Part shown: piece by piece, positions 37,665-45,506 of the stretch
How the letters are laid out: every line of letters starts with the position of its first letter
How positions within the stretch are numbered: position 1 is the first letter of the stretch
Assembly (NCBI RefSeq): GCF_017591425.1
Contig: NW_024467120.1
Coordinates: forward strand, 11,098,001 to 11,162,000
Origin: Ochotona curzoniae
Taxonomy: Eukaryota; Chordata; Mammalia; Lagomorpha; Ochotonidae
Length of the DNA: 64,000 nucleotides
Direction of reading: 5' to 3'
Position numbers and translations under genes: made by a program
The notes under the pieces: generated by a model
Databases searched by the model: none
Seen by the model: only the letters and a program-made list of their open reading frames with translations
What the model was told of the DNA's origin: nothing

Positions 37665-37900
37665 GAAACATGCAGACCAAGGACAGAAGTCCACACACCC
37701 ACACTCCTCCAAACAAGTGATGTAAATAAATTGACCAAGACGGGGAAACACGGCACTGCGCCCACAGTCCTCCAGAGCAGGCGGGCCTTACCCTGGGCTC
37801 CAATACGTCTGCCTGAGCAGCTGCTGGAGCTACAAGGTGTCCCTTCTCACAAGCTCCTACCTTCCAAGTCAACGTGGCAGAGTGACATCCAGCTGTACCA
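37665..37900 (+). repeat. Left arm of a diverged inverted repeat flanking the provirus
   Basis: This segment matches the reverse complement of about 45507-45735, roughly four of five positions, with small indels. Shared blocks include GGACAGAAGTCCACACACCC, GGCCTTACCCTG and CAGCTGTACCA. It may be an old dispersed repeat in two orientations or an inverted duplication; the family is not recognised. Confidence 0.75.
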
Positions 37901-39067
37901 GCCATTAGTCACCAGCAGCAGTGCGCTCAGCAGAGCCTTGGGGGAAGGAGCAGCTGCTTTCAGTGCAGTCTGGAAAGCACGGGTAGATGTGCACACACAT
38001 GCATGCACACATCCACAGCACCAGCAGAGGGGGAACAACACAGGGAAGGCCCATTCGAGGCTCAGTTTTGCAACTGTACATGGGTGTGAAGCTGAGTAAG
38101 TGTCTTGGGCCAAAGTCAGTGCCTCAACCTAGATCTAGTGAAAATATTAGAAGGGAAGAAGAAAGACGGCTCTCTCCTTAAGACTCCATAAAATGAAGGT
38201 AAGAAGAAGCCTTCTTCCACCACCTGTTTGCCCAGCAAGAATGAACAAGAACAGGGCAACCTGTGGCAGCTTTCCCAGAAGGGCTTCCACCCGACGCCTC
38301 TGTGAGTCTGCTGTCTCACAGTATCTCAATTAAACACACACAACCTCTGCTGCCAGTCACCTTGGGAAACATTGTATACCAGTCCTACCCTTGAAGAGGC
38401 ACAAAGCACATTCAGTTGTCAGAGTACTGTGGCATTGAGCAACATCCCCAAGGCTTTATGCAGGGGACACAGTGTAGCAAACAACAGTGAAGGAGTCTCT
38501 GTCCATTTCCCCAACCTCTGCTTCCTCGGAGGGGCAACATTCCCTGCTCCAGCAGAAGTTGACACACACACAGATCACCCGAGCCTTCCGTTCCTTCCTG
38601 CAGCATAAGACGAGACCTCTCTCCTCCAGTGAAGGCCCCTTGCTTGGACCACTTGCTTACCACTTTGGCTAGTGGCTTAGGCCTAGAAGCACCAAGCCTT
38701 CCTCTGTAACCAGGGAATGAAGCCACACTAGAGTCACACCGCTGTCATTGAGGGGGTGAGAGTTCCTTAAAAGAAGTGTGAGAGTCTGTGTGTGCACTAA
38801 TGGGGAGACACTCCATCACAATTCCACCAGGCTGTGCAATGGTTGCTTCCCAGGAACAAATCCCAAATCTTTCTAGCTCAACTCCTTCCTCCTCGACTCA
38901 GCAAGAGTCACTGTTGTAACAGAACCAAAGCCTGGGCAGCAGGCCCAGTTCCTCTTTTTCCCTTACTCCCCAGTTTGGAGCTTCTGCAAATCACCTTGAT
39001 TGCTCGAAATTATCTGTGGAACCAGACCCTTATCTCCATTGCCCTCCACCTCCCCAGTGCCACGTCA
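37901..39067. other. Spacer between the inverted-repeat arm and the provirus
   Basis: C-rich on the plus strand. Similarity to the right-hand flank fades soon after 37900. Confidence 0.55.
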
Positions 39068-39073
39068 CCCCTG
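39068..39073. repeat. Target-site duplication, left copy (CCCCTG)
   Basis: The six bases CCCCTG lie directly outside the 3' LTR and match 45425-45430 exactly. Six bases is the usual staggered-cut size for class II (betaretrovirus-like) integrases. Confidence 0.9.
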
Positions 39074-39506
39074 TGTCACGCCCACGCTCCTATCGACCCG
39101 CAATAAGAGGCAGACGCGAGTGAAGTCTTCCGCGGTAGTCTTTATTGTGCACACCAAGATGATGAAGAGGAAGGCCCCGACCCACCTTTTGCTCTCACTA
39201 TTATAGAAGGCAGCTCCGCCCTACCGGCTGTTCATAGGCCAGCCTTCTGATGATGTATTGATCATGCCTCTGGAGAGACTTGCGGATAGGGCAAGGGCTT
39301 AGTCCACGCGCCGATCACGGGCCTGCCCATGCGCTGTATTACTGCGCTTGCGCAGGCGTCTGCGCAATTCAGCCAGAGGTGCGTGACTAACGTCACCACT
39401 GCTGACGTGCTCTCTTCCACCAGGCGCCATCTTAAGGCCTCGCTGGACTTGAGCCAAAGGCAGGTCAAGTACAGGTCAAGTACAAGGCTCACAGCGGCTC
39501 ACCACA
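39074..39506 (-). repeat. 3' LTR of the provirus
   Basis: This is the second 433-bp LTR, identical by eye to the 5' copy. It directly follows the polypurine tract. Its poly(A) signal AATAAA (minus strand, 39141-39146) would end the proviral transcript. The identity of the pair implies little time since integration, because both LTRs are copied from one template at insertion. Confidence 0.96.
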
Positions 39507-39524
39507 TCTCCCCCTTTCTTCTTT
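39507..39524 (-). other. Polypurine tract
   Basis: On the minus strand this is an uninterrupted run of 18 purines (AAAGAAGAAAGGGGGAGA) abutting the 3' LTR, the standard primer site for plus-strand DNA synthesis. It is perfectly preserved. Confidence 0.92.
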
Positions 39525-39813
39525 ATAAGAGACGCCTGTCTTAGGTTGTGACAGGACAACTCCGAAGCCCGTCCGGAAGGATCATTGTTGCGCACCAATG
39601 ACCTCCTGTCTTAGGCCGGATGATTGTCTGTCCCCTTACCCGTCATTGGCTGTCAATTATAAAGGCAAAAGCATTGGTTTAACCAGCTGGCCGCCCTACT
39701 GTGTGCAATGGGAGAGACCCCGACAGTGTGCAAGGGCCGGCCTCGAAGGAGACATAATACACCCACTTAACTCGGTGCAATGCCGCAAGGGCTCGAGGTG
39801 CTAAAGCTGAGTG
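39525..39813 (-). other. Proviral 3' untranslated segment
   Basis: This lies between the shifted env tail and the polypurine tract. No long open frame and no accessory gene is recognised. Confidence 0.6.
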
Positions 39814-39920
39814 CTAGTCTTCCTTCGAAAGCATGGTCAACCATGCCATAGGAGACGCGCCCTCTTGTAAGGCTAATAGTGCCTGGTGGATGATGACTCG
39901 ATCTCGCGCAGCCCTCTTTC
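39814..39920 (-). pseudogene. Probable remnant of the env cytoplasmic tail in a shifted frame
   Basis: Directly downstream of the env stop, a different frame is open across the end of the membrane span and continues to a stop at 39814. Its last 36 or so residues begin with a basic cluster and continue with an amphipathic stretch, the composition expected of an envelope tail. A homopolymer run (five A and four G on the plus strand, near 39932-39945) sits where the frames would have parted. I infer a one-base indel there; a natural short tail is the alternative. Confidence 0.5.
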
Positions 39921-41579
39921 TCATACACCAAGGCAAAAAGGGGCTAGAGCTAATCCTCCACACAACAGTGAGAGCAAAACCCCCACTCCCGCCCATTCCT
40001 TCACAGAGGCTGCGATGGTCTTGATCCAATCTGTCATGGAGGCCGCTATGGAAGGGTCAATTCTAGTGGAATTGATCTGGACAATCGCAATCCTCAGATC
40101 TTGTTGAAGTTCATCAAACTCTTTGGTCCAATTTCCTAAAAGATAACTAGACAGTTGTCTGGACAAATTAGCAGCATGTGAGCCATTAACAAAAGGAACC
40201 GATGTCACACATAGGCCAGGAAGACGCCATTGACAGCCTAATTGTGCTACTTCCCACAGGGTGTCGACCTGGTCCTGAACCAGATCGACTCTCTGATTCA
40301 AGACCATCAGGCCCCCTTTTAGGTGGCTATTAATGTGGGCCTGATTTTGTAAGGCTTGGGCTGTAGCAGCAGAAATGTTATTTAAGGCAGTGGCCGTCTG
40401 TACAGTGGTGGAAAGGGCCACGGCCGCCGTGGCGGAGGCTGCAAGAGCTACGGTAATAGCGGCTATCAGAGCAGCCGTTATCCCAAAATCCCTCTTCTGG
40501 CGATATAGGGTCAGAGCAGTGGGGGTGTCCACGGGCCAGGGAAGCCATCTCGGGATGTGCATCACAACAGCTCCATCCCAGTCATCAGTGGCATTCCAGC
40601 ATTGTGCCAATTTGCACCATTTCTCAGAACAATTCAAAGATGACACTGGTTGGCCTGTAGATTTAAACAGCAGGAACAAAAACGGAGGAATCACACAAAC
40701 TGGAGTGGAAACAAAACTCTCTGTCCTAAATTCTTTGGTAACATTTAACGAGGTCTCAAAAGGTTCCGTAAAATTCCAGGTAACATTGGCAAGCATTATC
40801 TTGCCTCCTCTCAACATTGAAAATGGTTGCAAATCTGTACAGGATCCATTAATTCCACAAAGAAGCCACTGATGCCAGGGATTCACAAAAATAGATTGTA
40901 CTGGATTTTGATATGTATAATTAAGGCCACTATAGGAGTTATTGCGCCAGGTACCCATAGCAGGAGAAAAGGTATAATGGCCTCGTCTGGCCCACATAAC
41001 CATGGGGGACTGACAGGAGGTCCATGGTTTCAAGAGTTTTGATGAATAGGGCGTGGAACAACGGGGCATCCATTTTGGCTGTGATGGAATCGTCAGATTT
41101 CTATTAAGATGGCGGAGTGGCATAGCCCCGAAAATTATGGTGGCATTGGCAAAAGGAGCGGCCTCAGTAGATGGCGACTGTGTGGACAACAAAGTTTGCC
41201 TAAGCCATTGATCTAGCTTCTGTGTCCAGGTTAACTCTGGCTGATCTACCCACGCAGCTGCCTGTGGAGAAAAAGTAACACAAGAATAATCCTCGCTGGC
41301 AGAGCCACTCCAAAACTGAAAACACAGGGAGCCACTCAGATCCAAATTATAGCTTGTAACATTGGCCTCTTCCAGATCCATAGGCAAATATGGCAAATCA
41401 AGGGTCTCATTTGTGGTAAAAAAGCGAGGAAACACAGCCGCTGTATGGGTGACCGGCAGGGGCCGTGGAAAGGCAGTTAGAATGCCCCAACGATGCTCAG
41501 TCATGGCTAAGCTGGATAGAAGCAGCACCCCAACTAGCACTAACAGGGTATTACCCCGAAAGGGAGTCACGATTCTCAT
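39921..41579 (-). CDS. env: env: open betaretroviral-type envelope, tail probably truncated
   Basis: From the first ATG (41579) this encodes 552 residues. A hydrophobic signal-peptide core lies at about 12-25. The surface subunit carries about 12 N-glycosylation sequons, and a furin-type RQKR site is at 360-363. It is followed by an alanine-rich hydrophobic fusion peptide (about 364-390), a heptad-like helix, a C-X7-C loop (Cys449, Cys457) and a membrane span near 530-547. There is no CX6CC or gammaretroviral immunosuppressive motif, so the transmembrane subunit is of the HERV-K/betaretrovirus type. Env mediates receptor binding and membrane fusion. The frame stops five residues after the span, leaving almost no cytoplasmic tail (see 39814-39920). 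It would be translated from a spliced RNA; the acceptor was not located. Confidence 0.92.
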   Translation of the reverse strand: MRIVTPFRGNTLLVLVGVLLLSSLAMTEHRWGILTAFPRPLPVTHTAAVFPRFFTTNETLDLPYLPMDLEEANVTSYNLDLSGSLCFQFWSGSASEDYSCVTFSPQAAAWVDQPELTWTQKLDQWLRQTLLSTQSPSTEAAPFANATIIFGAMPLRHLNRNLTIPSQPKWMPRCSTPYSSKLLKPWTSCQSPMVMWARRGHYTFSPAMGTWRNNSYSGLNYTYQNPVQSIFVNPWHQWLLCGINGSCTDLQPFSMLRGGKIMLANVTWNFTEPFETSLNVTKEFRTESFVSTPVCVIPPFLFLLFKSTGQPVSSLNCSEKWCKLAQCWNATDDWDGAVVMHIPRWLPWPVDTPTALTLYRQKRDFGITAALIAAITVALAASATAAVALSTTVQTATALNNISAATAQALQNQAHINSHLKGGLMVLNQRVDLVQDQVDTLWEVAQLGCQWRLPGLCVTSVPFVNGSHAANLSRQLSSYLLGNWTKEFDELQQDLRIAIVQINSTRIDPSIAASMTDWIKTIAASVKEWAGVGVLLSLLCGGLALAPFCLGV

Positions 41580-44301
41580 TCTCAGCGGCGTCCTCTTCGT
41601 CCTCTTGCGAAGGCGCTGCTTCAATCGGGCCTGGACAGCTGCGGGTCAATCGTGACGGAACCCAAATCGGGACTGGAGCATCCTGTGGAAACACACAAAT
41701 AGCTCCTCGAGCTTGTCTTATTACAGGGTCTGGACCTTTCCATTTAGTTTCTAATACATCCTTCCATTTGACCCATGACTGTTCTTTAGTAGAGGGAAGG
41801 GAATGCCGATCGGCGGCGCTCAGGCCTTTCTCATCTAGTTGTAAAAAATTAATGGTAAAAAGGGCCAGGGCCAAAATGGCCCGAGGGCTATGGCTAGTGA
41901 GGCCAAATGAGTCCCAGGCGGTTCTCTGTTTTTGTATGTATTCTTTAATGGTGCGATGAGCGCGTTCAATAATTCCTTGTCCTTGTGGGTTATATGGGAT
42001 ACCAGTAATTAATTTCACACCCATCTGTTTGCAAAAGGCATGAAATTTCACCGAGGTATAGGCAGGGCCATTATCAGTTTTGAGACATTCAGGTTTACCC
42101 CACGCGGCCCATGCTTCTAGGCAATGTTGGATTACATGAACAGCCTTTTCCCCAGTTAGTACTGATGCAAAAAGTATGCCTGAAAAGGAATCAACAGATA
42201 CATGTACAAATTGATTTTTCCCAAAGGAGGGGACGTGTGTCACGTCCATCTGCCATAGTTGATTAGGCCTCAATCCTCTGGGGTTAACCCCTTCATGCGG
42301 AACAGGCCTAAATTCGCAGCAGGCAGGACAATCAAGAACAATCTGGCGTGCCTCTTTTCTAGTAATCCCAAATCGAAGTCTAAGGGTCTGGGCTGAAACA
42401 TGAAACTGTGAATGGAATTGGCGGGCCTTCTCCTCTGAGGAAGGTGGAGACACAAGCATCATCAGAACCTGAGTCCTGGTGGCGGCGTCTGCAAGAGCAT
42501 TTCCTCTAGTTAGTGGTCCCGGTAGACCTGAATGGGCTCGAATATGGGTTATATAAAAGGGGTGGTTTCTATGCCAAATGGCCTGTTGAATTTGTTTAAA
42601 AAGATCTGCCACCGGGCCGGACTCTGAAATAAAGCCAGCGGCCTCTAAAACATTCACCGCATTCACCACATATAGGGAATCAGAAACAATATTCAAGGGC
42701 TCTGAAAAGGTTTGTAAGGCAAGAAGCACCATATGACATTCCACTCTCTGAGGAGAGACTGTTGAAAAGGACTTGGTTATTATCCTCTCTTCAGCAACCA
42801 GGGCTCCAGCTCCTGTCGAGGAGCCGTCAGTGAAAACTGTCAAAGCACCAGTAAGAGGATGAGAGCTGGTTTTCTCTGGAAAAACCACAGGATGTCGCTG
42901 TAAAAATTGTAATAATGGGTGTTTTGGAAGATGATTATCAAAAACTCCTTGATAGGTAAACATTAAGATGGACCACTCATTGCTACACCCACTCAGCACT
43001 TGTAATTGTTGAACAGTATAGGGAACTACTATGCGGTCTGGATAGCGCCCAAAATGACACAAAGCTAATTTTAACCCCTTAAGTACTATGGACGCGACCG
43101 CAGATGGATACCATTGAATAGACTTAATCTGAGAAATCTGAGAATGAATCCAAAGCAATGGGCCTTGTTGCCATAACACAGCAGTGGGGAAAATCTCTGT
43201 AGCTAACACACATAGTTCAAAAGGCTGATCTTGATCTAGGCGAACTAATTGAGCCTTCTCTATGGCCTCTTGAACTTTCACTAAGACCTGTTGTGCCTCA
43301 GGTGTGAGTGTTCGTCGGGAGGCAAGATCAGAATCGCCTTCAAGTAGGGCGAACAGGGGCTTTAACTCCTGAGAAGAGATCTTAAGGAAGGGTCGTAACC
43401 AATTAATATCCCCCGCTAATTTTTGAAAATCATTCAGTGTTCGCAAATGAGAAATTTTAAGACTTATCTTTTGAGGCCTAACATATGTTTCTGTGATTAA
43501 AGATCCTAAAAAGGCTTTTACCTGCTGCATTTGAACCTTCTCGGCTGAAACTATAAGGCCATAATTCTGTAGAGCCCGCTTCAAATCAACATAAATCTGT
43601 AATAACTGGTCTTGTTTTTGGGCACAAATTAGAATATCGTCCATATAATGGACAATACGAGCTGTTGGAAACCGGTCTCGTACCGGCTGTAACACTTGGG
43701 CAACATAAAGCTGACACATGGTGGGGCTATTAGCCATTCCCTGAGGCAATACTTTCCATTGATAACGCTTATCCGGCTCTTCATGATTAACAGAGGGAAT
43801 AGTAAAAGCAAACCTCTCCCTATCTTGTAATGCTAATGGTATAGAAAAAAAGCAATCCTTTAAATCAATCACTAATAACGGCCAGTGTTTAGGGAGGGAT
43901 GACAAAACTGGGAGGCCCCTTTGAACGGGACCAAAACATTGCATCTGTGCATTTACAGCTCTTAAATCATGCAAAAGGCGCCACTTTCCTGATTTCTTTT
44001 TGATAACAAAGATAGGAGTATTCCAAGGAGAAACAGAGGGCTCTAAATGTCCCAAATGTAATTGTTCCTGAACTAATTGTTGAGCAGCTTGGCATTTCTC
44101 AAATGATAGCGGCCATTGGGGAACCCAAACCGGTTCGGCTGTTTTCCAAGGTATGGGCAGCTGCATACCAATGGCTGCTATTAAAAACCCAGGGGGGTGC
44201 TGAAGGCGCCGGAGTTGCGGGTGCCTCTTGGCTCCGCCCATTGCGGGAGGAGGGGCCACAACGTCCCTCCTGGGCCTCGCGTTCCCTGGAGTCTTTCTCA
44301 C
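41551..44301 (-). CDS. pol: pol: reverse transcriptase, RNase H and integrase, long open frame
   Basis: The open frame covers about 916 codons; its first codon is GTG, so no normal start is implied, and recognisable pol begins near 44195. Numbering from the frame start, RT has the catalytic Asp near 146, LPQGM at 185-189 and YMDD at 219-222. RNase H acidic residues are Asp492, Glu521, Asp541 and Asp605. Integrase has a zinc site (His630, His634, Cys658, Cys661) and a DD35E triad (Asp686, Asp743, Glu779). The C terminus is acidic and overlaps the start of env by 29 bases. Pol copies viral RNA to DNA and inserts it. The YMDD box and gene order fit betaretroviruses and IAP elements. Every catalytic residue is present and no stop interrupts the frame, but the upstream deletion removed the protease and the extreme N terminus, and left pol in the +1 frame relative to gag, out of reach of a usual -1 frameshift. 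Confidence 0.93.
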   Translation of the reverse strand: MRKTPGNARPRRDVVAPPPAMGGAKRHPQLRRLQHPPGFLIAAIGMQLPIPWKTAEPVWVPQWPLSFEKCQAAQQLVQEQLHLGHLEPSVSPWNTPIFVIKKKSGKWRLLHDLRAVNAQMQCFGPVQRGLPVLSSLPKHWPLLVIDLKDCFFSIPLALQDRERFAFTIPSVNHEEPDKRYQWKVLPQGMANSPTMCQLYVAQVLQPVRDRFPTARIVHYMDDILICAQKQDQLLQIYVDLKRALQNYGLIVSAEKVQMQQVKAFLGSLITETYVRPQKISLKISHLRTLNDFQKLAGDINWLRPFLKISSQELKPLFALLEGDSDLASRRTLTPEAQQVLVKVQEAIEKAQLVRLDQDQPFELCVLATEIFPTAVLWQQGPLLWIHSQISQIKSIQWYPSAVASIVLKGLKLALCHFGRYPDRIVVPYTVQQLQVLSGCSNEWSILMFTYQGVFDNHLPKHPLLQFLQRHPVVFPEKTSSHPLTGALTVFTDGSSTGAGALVAEERIITKSFSTVSPQRVECHMVLLALQTFSEPLNIVSDSLYVVNAVNVLEAAGFISESGPVADLFKQIQQAIWHRNHPFYITHIRAHSGLPGPLTRGNALADAATRTQVLMMLVSPPSSEEKARQFHSQFHVSAQTLRLRFGITRKEARQIVLDCPACCEFRPVPHEGVNPRGLRPNQLWQMDVTHVPSFGKNQFVHVSVDSFSGILFASVLTGEKAVHVIQHCLEAWAAWGKPECLKTDNGPAYTSVKFHAFCKQMGVKLITGIPYNPQGQGIIERAHRTIKEYIQKQRTAWDSFGLTSHSPRAILALALFTINFLQLDEKGLSAADRHSLPSTKEQSWVKWKDVLETKWKGPDPVIRQARGAICVFPQDAPVPIWVPSRLTRSCPGPIEAAPSQEDEEDAAENENRDSLSG

Positions 44302-44848
44302 CTCTCCTTTTTCTATTATAATCTTTTCTTGGTCTACGCTCTTCCTCTGAGTCTAAAGATTCTGTATCTGAGGAAGAGGGAGCTACTTTTAACTTCTCTA
44401 ACTCCGATATCGGGTAAAGGGAAGATTTTTTCTCTTGACTATGGCCATTTTTATCGTTTTTCTCATTTTTCTTGACTCCCTTTTCTTGTTTAAGTTTGGT
44501 ACCAACTCTCTCCTCCCGCTCTGTTTCTGAGAGGCTATCTTGGGCTAATTGAAGGCAATCTCGACCCTGAGTCACAGCTTCTTTGCACCGGTCGTCTTCT
44601 AAACATGCACGAATCAATCTCCATAGTGGCATAACTCCCGGACTCAAACGGTCACGCTCCTTAGCTCTCTGTAAATCTTTACCGAGTTTCTCCCAGGACC
44701 GCGGAGTCAATGATCCGGAAACCACATACCAGGGCGCATGACGGTCTACTTCTTTGATAAAGCCTTCCAGTGTGCGCTCATTAATCTTTAAGTTGCGCGC
44801 CTTCAAAACTGCCTGTAAAGGCTTAATCAAGGAAGTCTGCGCACCCAT
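44099..44848 (-). CDS. gag: gag fragment: matrix domain and charged linker, then deletion
   Basis: The frame starts with an ATG in a strong context (GACATGG) and opens MGAQTSL, a glycine-2 myristoylation-type start typical of retroviral matrix proteins that target the membrane. Residues 1 to about 105 are matrix-like, with short helices and several tryptophans. Residues about 110-205 are highly charged (Lys/Glu/Arg runs), followed by a Pro/Ala-rich stretch. No capsid major homology region, no CCHC zinc knuckle and no protease motif follow. Homology ends near 44190-44215, after which the frame reads out of phase through pol sequence and stops at 44099, giving 249 residues with an unrelated tail. 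Gag normally assembles the virion core. This remnant could at most make a membrane-bound matrix peptide. Pol lies in the +1 frame relative to it. Confidence 0.85.
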   Translation of the reverse strand: MGAQTSLIKPLQAVLKARNLKINERTLEGFIKEVDRHAPWYVVSGSLTPRSWEKLGKDLQRAKERDRLSPGVMPLWRLIRACLEDDRCKEAVTQGRDCLQLAQDSLSETEREERVGTKLKQEKGVKKNEKNDKNGHSQEKKSSLYPISELEKLKVAPSSSDTESLDSEEERRPRKDYNRKRRGEKDSREREAQEGRCGPSSRNGRSQEAPATPAPSAPPWVFNSSHWYAAAHTLENSRTGLGSPMAAII

Positions 44849-44971
44849 GTCTCAGGGTTAAATTCCTCAAGCCCAGTAACGCCTCCCTCTCAGAGCTCCT
44901 TACCTATTTATGGCCGCGGTTCTGACTTCTCCCCGTATGGCACGGGGGGCCTTCCTCTAGGTCCCGAAATT
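44849..44971 (-). other. Proviral leader between primer-binding site and gag
   Basis: These 123 bases run from the primer-binding site to the gag start codon. Packaging signal and major splice donor would be expected here by analogy with other retroviruses, but I could not assign either with confidence. Confidence 0.5.
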
Positions 44972-44989
44972 TCCCGGGTTTCGGCACCA
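44972..44989 (-). other. Primer-binding site, tRNA-Phe type
   Basis: On the minus strand this reads TGGTGCCGAAACCCGGGA, two bases after the 5' LTR. The plus-strand complement is the 3' end of tRNA-Phe including CCA. All 18 bases fit the recalled mammalian tRNA-Phe(GAA) end. IAP elements of rodents use the same primer. Confidence 0.9.
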
Positions 44990-45058
44990 GTTGTCACGCC
45001 CACGCTCCTATCGACCCGCAATAAGAGGCAGACGCGAGTGAAGTCTTCCGCGGTAGTC

Positions 45059-45064
45059 TTTATT
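45059..45064 (-). terminator. LTR poly(A) signal AATAAA
   Basis: AATAAA on the minus strand downstream of the TATA-like box. The copy in the 3' LTR (39141-39146) is the one expected to act in the mature transcript. Confidence 0.75.
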
Positions 45065-45115
45065 GTGCACACCAAGATGATGAAGAGGAAGGCCCCGACC
45101 CACCTTTTGCTCTCA

Positions 45116-45124
45116 CTATTATAG
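45116..45124 (-). promoter_or_regulatory. TATA-like box of the 5' LTR
   Basis: CTATAATAG on the minus strand, about 50 bases upstream of the LTR poly(A) signal. Transcription would be expected to start near 45090. The same box occurs in the 3' LTR at 39198-39206. Confidence 0.6.
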
Positions 45125-45340
45125 AAGGCAGCTCCGCCCTACCGGCTGTTCATAGGCCAGCCTTCTGATGATGTATTGATCATGCCTCTGGAGAGACTTG
45201 CGGATAGGGCAAGGGCTTAGTCCACGCGCCGATCACGGGCCTGCCCATGCGCTGTATTACTGCGCTTGCGCAGGCGTCTGCGCAATTCAGCCAGAGGTGC
45301 GTGACTAACGTCACCACTGCTGACGTGCTCTCTTCCACCA

Positions 45341-45353
45341 GGCGCCATCTTAA
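45341..45353. promoter_or_regulatory. YY1-like site in LTR U3
   Basis: GGCGCCATCTTAA contains GCCATCTT, a match to the YY1 core. YY1 sites are common in retroviral LTRs and can serve activation or silencing. The matching site in the 3' LTR is at 39423-39435. Confidence 0.5.
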
Positions 45354-45379
45354 GGCCTCGCTGGACTTGAGCCAAAGGC

Positions 45380-45396
45380 AGGTCAAGTACAGGTCA
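45380..45396. promoter_or_regulatory. DR5 AGGTCA repeat in LTR U3
   Basis: AGGTCA, five bases, AGGTCA: two perfect half sites in the spacing known for retinoic-acid-receptor elements. It arises from an 11-bp tandem duplication (AGGTCAAGTAC). The 3' LTR has the same site at 39462-39478. Confidence 0.55.
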
Positions 45397-45424
45397 AGTA
45401 CAAGGCTCACAGCGGCTCACCACA

Positions 45425-45430
45425 CCCCTG
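45425..45430. repeat. Target-site duplication, right copy (CCCCTG)
   Basis: This is the matching CCCCTG outside the 5' LTR. An intact duplication argues against recombination between different proviruses at this locus. Confidence 0.9.
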
Positions 45431-45506
45431 CACAAGGGCCATCTGCATGTTTGTATCTACCTTACCCAAGTCACTGCTTGCTGTTGGCTCAGTGCTCAGT
45501 CCCTGG

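Larger units (their letters stand above)
39074..45424 (-). mobile_element. Young class II (IAP/IAPE-like) endogenous retrovirus, internally deleted
   Basis: This is a complete proviral frame on the minus strand: 5' LTR, tRNA-Phe primer-binding site, gag fragment, pol, env, polypurine tract and 3' LTR. The LTRs are both 433 bp and show no difference when read base by base. The internal part is about 5.5 kb, shorter than a usual 7 kb or more, because the capsid-nucleocapsid-protease segment is missing between gag and pol. The polymerase has the betaretroviral YMDD and LPQGM motifs, and env has a betaretroviral-type transmembrane subunit. A tRNA-Phe primer is known from mouse IAP elements, so an IAP/IAPE-like or RERV-H-like lineage is my inference. 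The locus cannot make Gag particles by itself but could be mobilised in trans. Confidence 0.96.
44992..45424 (-). repeat. 5' LTR of the provirus
   Basis: The LTR starts TGTGGTGAGC and ends GGGCGTGACA on the minus strand, so it has the canonical TG...CA ends. It is 433 bp long and CpG-rich compared with the CpG-poor flanks, as expected for a recent arrival. Reading from its start it holds a DR5 hormone-receptor-like repeat (45380-45396), a YY1-like site (45341-45353), CRE-like half sites (45307-45328), a GC-rich NRF1-like palindrome (45261-45274), a TATA-like box (45116-45124) and a poly(A) signal (45059-45064). The order suggests U3 from 45424 to about 45095, then a short R and U5. Confidence 0.96.

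Noticed and set aside
41580..41624. Arginine-rich N-terminal extension of env, reminiscent of Rec or Rem leader peptides
   Set aside because: The first codon of that extension is TTG, and the first ATG in frame is at 41579. The extension would need an in-frame splice that I could not locate, and the stretch is the overlapping end of pol.
42270..42455. Additional short frames inside pol
   Set aside because: They are out-of-phase shadows of the long pol frame.
45180..45410. 76-codon frame in each LTR, considered as a superantigen-like accessory gene
   Set aside because: It is far shorter than MMTV sag, shows no membrane anchor, and lies over promoter motifs.
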